A stretch of 64,000 nt of DNA from Ricordea florida (lineage: Eukaryota; Cnidaria; Anthozoa; Corallimorpharia; Ricordeidae): the NCBI GenBank assembly GCA_949710005.1, contig OX453273.1, forward strand, positions 4,125,206 to 4,189,205, written 5' to 3'. Positions 56,601-64,000 of this stretch are shown in pieces. The first letter of the stretch is position 1. Each line of letters begins with the position of its first letter. Both the position numbers and the translations under genes were made by a program. The notes beneath the pieces were generated by a model. It saw only the letters and a program-made list of their open reading frames with translations, was not told the origin of the DNA and made no database searches.

Positions 56601-59600
56601 TTGTTCAAACATTTGACGTACGGTTTCCCCACGTTTCTGTCAGAGGCGATTGTTACATTATATTCTGACGGCGGTTTATACGGCGACAGGGCCATTCGCA
56701 CGTCGTTGCAATGAGAGTAAAAACAGCTATCCTATAAATTTGTTATGATAATTTGGGGTAGGGAATTGACCGTGCTCAGTACGATTGAAATTAGAAAAAC
56801 AAAAGTAATAGAATACCTCCACAGACAACTATGGTCCTTGTAAAAAAAACCTGAAACAGGCATATCAGCACTCCTGAACTGAGCCTCATAACTGTTTCAG
56901 CTTTGGTTTCCGAAGGAATCTCGCTGTCCTGTCAGCGTTGTATCAGGAGCAACACTTAATCAGCTTATGGCAATCCTGTCTTTTATACCTATGAATCAAT
57001 TCACAGAACTCCGCCCAGTCATGTTACACATCATTGATTTTATTCAAATGCGTTTTGCCACTGCGGGAGTGAGAATGGCTAGCAACCAAACCCGCCTCAA
57101 TTTTCTCATGATTGTTTGCGTAGGCAGAAACGTCATTGATAAATAATGTTTATATCCTCAGAGTTTTCTTTAAATATTGTCTCGCAGAAATAAAGAAATT
57201 TAAGAAATGAAGTTTTTATCGAATTACCAGCAATGCTTGGAAAAGTTGTGGAGTGCTTTTGTTCTTGACCACCACAGGGTTTGTTTTTCAACTCAAAGTT
57301 CGACTCCTGTTGCTCCCCTTCCACTCCTTTGTGAACGTTTTAATAGCACTTAAATACATCAGAAGGGAATGGAATGATCAATTATAATACGACGATTTCG
57401 TAAATCGCACCTAATTAACTTCTTTCCAAACAGATTTTTTTCATACCTTTCCATTCAGTTCCATTTTTGAGATGGAAGGTCGCTCGTTAATCAGAACCTG
57501 TCAAAATTTTTAGAAAGCTGTCAGCCCCAAATTCCCAGTATGACGCTAACAGGCAAATACACTTAAAACTATTATGCTGTTGTTTGGCTTTGATCGCTTT
57601 AATTACGCGTTTTTATTGACGGCCGTTTTCTCAATAACTATTAAGAACAACAGGTTGGTTAAATGTCTAGTCACAGTTTCTTTTTGTACTCGAAAAAGTT
57701 CAGTATTGGCCTGTCTGAACAGTCAAATGTGTTTTACAGCTTACAGTATGTTAGTGTTTGTCCTATTTTTCGAGAATCATTTGGTCTCAAAAGCTGTATA
57801 GCTGTGTTAACCGATTAACAGTTTCATGCCCCCCGGAAAGGTTCCTACTAAATCGCCGTAGTTCGCGCCGGAAGAGCTGCTAAGCGGATATTGTTCTTCT
57901 TTCTGTCCCTGGGATCTCAAAACCTCTCCAACGATGAATTATCCAAATAGACAACATTACTAGCAGGAAATTATAATGACTATCTCGCCAAACAACTCCG
58001 GGGGAATTTGACAGAGCAACATAACAAACAAACCATTTTGAAAAGGTTCTTCGGCTTTTTAGTAAATTCCCTGCGTTGGAAAGCGAATGAAATATTCAAA
58101 GGCCCCTCGTTTTGAGAATAATTTGCAAATATTTCTAAACACAACAGCCGGTCGGACGCCGAGAATTTTGTTTTCTTGAGTGTTAGACTTTACCTTAAGA
58201 GTATTCTAAAAGAAACTCTACTTTTTCCGGCCTTATAATCATTTTACCGCCACAAGCACTGCCACACAATTGGCTTTCTTGAAAACTAACGCCACTCAGA
58301 ATCCGCGGCGTTATTTTAGACGGGAATGGCGCAGGCCAAAATGAAGTATTTGGCTCTTGGAAATTTTCCCACTAACGAGATCTATTTTTATCCACCTTAG
58401 AAAAGCTTTCCTTCCAATGCACTATGTACTTAATATTTCATTGTATCTGAACTTTCTAAAGAGTTGTTTTGTTTCCGGCCTTCCGTTTTGAGGGTTAAAA
58501 TGCCATGTGGGAAGCTTCCGGGGCTGATGTGAATTGAAAGTAAAAGTGGACTGCTCTACGGTTGTTAACTGTGTAGAACAGGCGCTTGTTCTTCCACTAT
58601 GCGGTGTATTCATATGTCTTACTTCCTGAACTGGGGGAACAAAGGGACACTTCTAAAGTCAAATGAAACTCTACAGAAATTTTACTGGGGAGCGCACAAT
58701 GCGCTTCCGAATTTCAAGTTTACTGTTTTGTTTTAATGAAAACTGAGAGAAAAAAATATTAATTAAAACTAATTTCCAATTCTATGCATCAAGTGATTTT
58801 ACTGAACATTGGTTTCCAGTTATTGTCCACGACGTAAAATTTTTTCACAATAAACTGTGATTAAGTAGTACGTAGTTCCCGGCATATTCACTATTCCTCA
58901 ATCAATTTCTCCTTCGACAATGGCAAAGGGATGGAAAATGATGATTGATTTCTACTGAATACTTCTTTATCCCATCTTAGCTGGGGACCTTTATTAACGA
59001 GTTACTTTAAGTAAGCCCGGAAGAACTTAAGTCAATGGGTTTTCTCAGGGAACTACCAATTAAAATATATAGCCGTGTGAGATCTAATTTGCTTTTTATA
59101 CCAAGTAATTAATTATCAGCGAACATGTTTATGAACAGCTGGGCCATAACTGTTAAATTAGTTAGTACTACTGTAGTAGGTCTTTAATTTGAATTGGCCC
59201 TAAATAGACAAAGAAGAATCATGCAACAAGAACTCCAAAATCCAATGTAAAATCTCCCTTTCATACACTGTTTTTCATAACATAAAATAGAACATTGATG
59301 TAAGACTGTTTGAAGTGCAATTCCTCTGTGTTCGGCAATGGCGGCTTTTTCGTAGTATCTCTACAAGGGACACTCCTTTTTAGCCTAAATTCAAAACCTG
59401 AGGATCTGAATTCCAAGAGCTTCACCTAACAGTAAAAGCATGCATTATATGTATGTGTGTCAGTATTCTCTATCAAGTTAACCCATGGCAAGCAGAAAAT
59501 AGTGTCATGACGGAGCAGCACGTCACAGGACCCTTCAGCCTTAGCCACGATGAAATGAGAGGATGGCCGAATAGGTATGAAGGGGCAAACTGACGTCACT

Positions 59601-59866
59601 CTTATAGTTTATATGTTCTCTTGAATAAACCATGTAGTGCGATTTTCTGTTTTTAAAGTTTTGTGACATTACATTAATTAACATTCTTGCTGTAAATTGA
59701 TCGAAACATTTCCATTGAAACTAGCTTTGTAAAAAGACAATGGGAACCAGTGGATATTGATGGCTTCTGAATTTAAAGAGCCAAGATCTTCAATTTTTAA
59801 CCGTCTTTAATTTCTTTTTATGAGTAGTTCTGTTTTTCAAAGTTCTCATGTATGTATGATTCTTTT
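53272..59866. other. Gene-poor region, no gene recognised
   Basis: Contains the GA microsatellite at 53600-53661 and otherwise only short, unsupported open frames on both strands. It should include the promoter and first exon(s) of the peroxidase gene, which I could not locate. Confidence 0.45.
53600..53661 (+). repeat. (GA)n microsatellite
   Basis: About 62 bases of uninterrupted GA after a short GAAA-rich lead. It causes Arg/Glu or Ser/Leu open frames on either strand that are not genes. Confidence 0.95.
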
Positions 59867-60588
59867 TTGTTTTGAGTTATTTCTGCTTTTCCATGATGCG
59901 GCTGCTTATTATTCATGCTTCTGCTCTTCCCAAAAGGTTTGATTAAAATCGGGATTACTATCACTTTCAATAACATACACCGTAATTTGTCATAACCAAT
60001 TAACGTTTTTTTACCGCAAACTGTTCAGTTAAACTTTTTTCTTCTTGTTTCTGGCGTCCGTTTCTCGAAAAAAACAGTACATGCTTACCTTTATGCGCCC
60101 AGAAAGCATTATTAATTAATTAATTAATGATCGCAATATTTCAATGGGAATTCAAATTTTTTTTTTGGTTTTCAAGGTTAAATAACGCAAGTGAATGTGT
60201 ATATACGAAAACTATGATTTCATATATGTACACTGCCAGACTGCGGTAGAAAGATATTTAACTAGACGCATGACTGCGTGAACTCGGGCTTTCTTTCAAC
60301 ATCTTGCTATGTAGACTATGTAGAAGTCGAACGCTACACAAGTCGTCTTTAAGCAACGTGAAAATCTCAAAGTTATTTGACACCAGATTTGTTGGCCCTG
60401 AATCAGGTGACGTCAGAAACATATATAACAACATATATAATATGGCCCTTCCTTTATTTTCTTCTTAAACATTTCAATACATGATTCCACATTTTTATTC
60501 TTATTGCCATAGTATTTTTGTTTGCGTTTCTCAAGCATTTCTTGTTTTTTAGCTGCATCCATTGTTTTGCATTTTTCTGCATGTTTGT

Positions 60589-60834
60589 CTAATAAATCTT
60601 GTTTTTAGCTGCATCCATTGTTTTGTATTTTTCTGCATGTTTGTCTAATAAATCTTGGTTTTTAGCTGTATCCATTGTTTTGTATTTTTCTGCATGTTTG
60701 TCTAACAGCCTTTGTTTCTTAAATGCATCCATTGTTTTGTATTTTTGTGCTCGGTTCTTTTGCAGTTCTTTTTTATTTGTAGAATCATTTGCTTGTTTTC
60801 TTTCCAATAATATTCTCTTCCTTGATGGTTCCAT
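60589..60834 (-). pseudogene. Fragment with KYKTMDA repeats, TE-derived
   Basis: Basic/acidic peptide with a repeated unit of about 22 residues (QRLLDKHAEKYKTMDTAKN, then the same motif again). From memory, HAEKYKTMD-type repeats are typical of a repeated helical region in TE proteins of cnidarians. Closed by a stop after the third unit; related sequence continues below 60589 in another frame, so the copy is frameshifted. Confidence 0.55.
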
Positions 60835-60879
60835 GCCTTTATAATTCTGTTTCTGCCTTTAATTTTTCATTATCCTTTT

Positions 60880-61368
60880 TCATTCATTCTTGTTAGCAGA
60901 TTTGGTTGAACATGACACAAACTGTATTTGGTAATGTTCTGCTGAATATGTTTTTTGAACATTTCTAATAGTCTTAACTAGACAAGCAATACCATTTATC
61001 TTTTTAGTATACTGAATGGGAGTCATTTGACTTTCATCATAGATCAAGAGGGAATATACATATTTTGATTTTTGTATGGATTTTGAAATACAGCGAACAC
61101 AAAAAGATGCGAACCATATCAAAAACCCTGTGCATTCACTATTATTCTGTATAATATTTTGGAGAACAGATTTGCTTTGCACTGACTCAAACACTACTCC
61201 TTCAGTGATATCACTTTTAAGGTCAAAAATTACTTCAACTCCACAAAAATCAACACTTTTGGGCAAATTTTTATTGGATGGTGAATTCATATCTAAAGAT
61301 AAACTATCACATAACCTTTTGCCATTATCGACAAATAGAAGATAATGTTTTTGAAGTCCGATAAGCAC
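60880..61368 (-). pseudogene. TE-derived fragment of unknown function (162 aa frame)
   Basis: Open frame containing HYLLFVDNGKRLCDS and SLLIYDESQMTPIQYTK. No domain is recognised by eye. Orientation and spacing match the neighbouring TE fragments, so it is probably a piece of the same decayed polyprotein. Confidence 0.4.
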
Positions 61369-61489
61369 AGGATTTCATTATAGAATAGCAAAGTGAATAA
61401 ATAGTCACAGTAGTACTTAACTTAAACTTCATGGTTTCACAAACACAAGTCTGAACAAGTATGTCATTTTCAGCTTCATTAATTTATTA

Positions 61490-62087
61490 GTCCTTTCACC
61501 TCAAACATAATATTGTTCTGTATACTCTGAAAATAATGCACTAAGTCACTAAGAGACAATACTTCAAGCAGCTCACATGTATCTTGGGCATGGCTTCTAC
61601 CATATGAATCGTTTGCACGAGAATCAAATATTTTAAACCCCACATTACCACTACAATAGATAGCAATAGCATTTCACCCTACTGTCAATACAAAATTAGT
61701 GTAGTTTTCAGCCAAAAGTGATTCAAAGGCTCTTAGCAAAGAAGTACAGTATTGATATCCTTCTATGGCAGCTTCTTAATGAATAGTACCAGTGTAGCTT
61801 TCACTGTACTGAAGTTGATGGTCAGTTTCGAACACATTTAGCATTGATGGTAATTCTGACTGCATTAAAAAGGATTGCCTGGCAAACTGAGGCAAACCTG
61901 AATACAACTGATTTCCAATATTCATTATTTCCATGAGGTTATTAGCTGAATGGATTCCTTGTTTGCTATCGTAAATCAAAGAGCATAAACTCATTGCAAC
62001 ACATTGTTGTCCAGAATTCTGTCCAAATACTAGCTCATTTCCTTGGCTACAAGGGGCTGATATTGTTTTGCTTGGGTCAATATACAT
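61490..62087 (-). pseudogene. Decayed papain-like (OTU/UL36-type) cysteine protease fragment of a TE
   Basis: The intact first part (61776-62087) carries NSGQQCVAMSLCSLIYDSK, with a Cys in a GQQC context that fits the catalytic Cys of papain-like proteases, and ELPSMLNVFETDHQLQYSES. A stop follows. The next frame reads a VGFKIFDSRANDSYGRSHAQ segment, where the catalytic His is expected in a FDSHAR-type motif; here it is Arg. The fragment also has an internal TGA. It is dead by several criteria. The family assignment is inference. Confidence 0.45.
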
Positions 62088-62156
62088 TGGAGTAGGACCA
62101 GGGTTCTTCTCTATGTCTGTACTCAGTTTAAATTGACAAAAATTTGATATATGGGG

Positions 62157-62632
62157 CTACTTTTTGTACCGGCACATCAAATTATTACAGGTAAACAATG
62201 ATAAATACCGATTTGCTCGAAATTCAAGCTTCATCAACCCTTGATAAACCCTGCTAGCGCAATTAAACAAAAGCTTCTTTTCATGTTGTGTAATTTTATT
62301 TAAGCTCGTTATCTTTGTACTACATTCATATTTTATAAGTTTATAACCTTCACATAACAGCAAAGCTTGGAAGACTTCGGTAAACTCGCACAGATACGTT
62401 TGAAGACAAACTCCTTCAGTTTTCTGTTTTTGTTTCTCAGACACTTCAAAATTCGAACTGGCAATCTGCTGGGTTCTCGATCACGTTTACCCATGCGACG
62501 ATTTCTACGTAAGCTAACAGGAGATAGCTGATTTGATATAGCATGATTTTCGATAGATAGTCCATTTGATAAAGCGGTCATAGCATGGTTCATGATAAAA
62601 GGTTCGCTCGTAACTGTATGCGCACCATACAA
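62157..62632 (-). pseudogene. N-terminal TE fragment, frameshifted
   Basis: Two overlapping frames (62333-62632 and 62157-62444) seem to continue each other: a basic leader (LRRNRRMGKRDREPSRLPV) and then SEKQKQKTEGVCLQTYLCEF with LFNCASRVYQGLMKLEFRAN. No domain is recognised. Likely the start of the same TE protein. Confidence 0.35.
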
Positions 62633-62739
62633 ATTCTACGCATGCGCCGTAAGAGCTCTACGGCGATTTGTGACCGAAGGAAAAAAAAAAAACGAAGCCG
62701 AATTTAAACCTCGGGCGTTTCCTTCGGAAAGCCCGAGTA

Positions 62740-62945
62740 ATAAATGAAAGATGCCTCGCAGTTATGTAAGCAACGTAGTTAGTTGCCAAGATAAGAACTG
62801 AAAAAATTCAGGTTTGAACGGGATTCGAACTCCTGACCTTGGAAAACCGGTGCAACACTCTAAACAGCTGAGCCATCAAGCGAACTGAGAACTAGTCATT
62901 TGTGAGATCGTACTGTACCCGTAGAAGATGAGGAAATGAATGTGT
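62740..62945 (-). mobile_element. tRNA-derived SINE copy
   Basis: Read on the minus strand it carries a tRNA-like head: GGCTCAGCTGTTTAGAGTG (A-box region) and GGTTTTCC...GAGTTCGAATCCCGT (B box at about 62820-62833). Then the family body CTTGGCAACTAACTACGTTG and a TTTCATTTATTA end. Same family as the cluster at 11030-11700. Confidence 0.7.
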
Positions 62946-64000
62946 ATATTTGAGGGTCTCCAAGGGGTTGTAAGGAACAAAAGAATGTTTAATGAGAAGC
63001 ATGAATAATAAGCAGCCGCATCATGGAAAAGCAGAAATAACTCAAAACAAACATGACTCCTGTTTTAGGGAACACCGAAAAAAAAGTTGGTCAAAACTCC
63101 GAGGGTAGGGGGTTACGTGGCAAGAAGATATGTTATGGAGAACAAATAAGGAAAAGCTGCGGGAACATGAGAACAGAGGGCAATTGTGGAAGGGAACAAG
63201 GATTCCCCCCACCCCACCCCTGGGAGAACCTCGTATATGAAAATTTCATATATGTGCACTGCGTATATATGAAAGATTCTCGCAGTAATAAATAACACAA
63301 TGTTAGGTTAACTTCCACATTTGGCTGAGTTGTACGCTAAGAACTATAAAGACATCCAGTTGACTCCTATCTTAAGTTAACAGGCCTTTCGAAATAATAA
63401 CAAGACAGATATCAAAGTCCATAGGCGTTGGTCACAGTTTGTCAGTCGATTTCAGTCTACTTCGCATTGGTTGGGAAAATGGCGCACGATTCCTTAATCA
63501 ATACACTGACTAAGCACAGCAATGAAGAACCAAAGCAAATGCGAAATTTCTTTCGACAGTTAACTAAGGAACGGCGTAACAAACCTTATGCACCCAAACG
63601 TTCAATACTGATGAGATAAAAAAAAACCAACAGCAACAACGTTGATGCATACAGAAAAGGAAATGGTTCATCTTAAAGTGAAATTTATTCCTTGGAAAGT
63701 ACGCTATACTGAAAACTTTCGTAAATCGCAATTTATAATATTACACCCTGATTAAAATGATAAGACATATGAATGTACATGTGACTATCAAGAGTGTACG
63801 ACTAAAACATTCACGCGAACGGATATTTAGCAAAGCAGTTTCTAAACAACTCTAAGGAACAGAACAGAGTTACATTTGCAGGGCCAGCTGTTTGCATCTA
63901 TTTATTCCAGAGACAAAAAAAATAACGGGACCAATTTGTCTCATCAGTGGAGTGAACTGAATCTCAGAAGTCGAAGGCGACGCCAAGAAGACAAAGAAAA

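Larger units (their letters stand above)
59867..63050 (-). mobile_element. Decayed protein-coding TE between 56-bp inverted repeats
   Basis: 59867-59922 is the exact reverse complement of 62995-63050 (TTGAGTTATTTCTGCTTTTC and so on). Between them lie fragments of minus-strand coding sequence in several frames (60589-62632). Cnidarian TEs of Helitron or related type carry similar fragments (from memory). A tRNA-SINE copy lies just inside the right arm. Whether the inverted repeats are true element ends or a later duplication is unclear. Confidence 0.5.

Noticed and set aside
63428-63619. Open frame with MAHDSLINTLTKHSNEEPK
   Set aside because: Reasonable ATG context but only 47 residues from it, no domain and no splice evidence; possibly TE-derived.

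Overview
The window looks like a stretch of an invertebrate animal nuclear genome, most likely a cnidarian such as a stony coral. This is inferred from the AT-rich intergenic DNA, genes split by GT-AG introns, animal-type genes (FYVE protein, chondroitin GalNAc-transferase, haem peroxidase), and the mix of Polinton, Gypsy, CR1-like LINE, tRNA-SINE and foldback elements. The species cannot be named from the sequence.

Layout. From 1.2 to 33.05 kb a plus-strand gene of at least 16 short exons encodes a FYVE zinc finger followed by an all-helical, armadillo-like repeat region. Its introns carry a decayed Gypsy fragment, a LINE tail, SINEs and two copies of a TE, one of them nested in a TTAA-flanked element. 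Its last intron holds the most important object here: a 17.7 kb Polinton/Maverick (adintovirus-like) element at 14375-32065. The element has about 258-bp terminal inverted repeats that differ by one base, a 5-bp (possibly 6-bp) target duplication, and two identical 102-bp TTAA-ended repeats just outside it. From 33 to 38 kb there is repeat-rich intergenic DNA. At 38.3-39.8 kb an intronless minus-strand gene encodes a chondroitin N-acetylgalactosaminyltransferase. From 40 to 44.7 kb lie foldback elements. At 44.7-53 kb a minus-strand multi-exon gene joins cadherin-like, FG-GAP and ASPIC/UnbV modules to an animal haem peroxidase. From 53 to 64 kb there is gene-poor DNA with a decayed TE (59.9-63.05 kb) and a SINE.

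The Polinton encodes a protein-primed family B DNA polymerase and, convergent to it, a retrovirus-type integrase. Both have lost their 3' ends at a junction filled by a 105-bp inverted copy of the polymerase exonuclease region. A rightward block of tightly packed, often 4-base-overlapping genes follows: capsid candidate, packaging ATPase, many small proteins with membrane segments, an RNA polymerase Rpb6-like protein, a membrane-active-looking protein, a zinc-ribbon protein, a penton candidate, a large tail-anchored protein and a SLOG-family protein. A Cys/His-repeat protein and two related terminal genes, one at each end just inside the TIRs, complete it. I see no adenain-type protease.

The most novel signals are an Rpb6-like subunit without other polymerase subunits, and short hairpins in most of the longer intergenic gaps of the element, which recall the hairpin-marked transcript ends known from mimiviruses and virophages. 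Together they suggest that this lineage carries parts of its own transcription programme. The copy looks young but broken: polymerase and integrase are truncated, and another gene is split at a G homopolymer.
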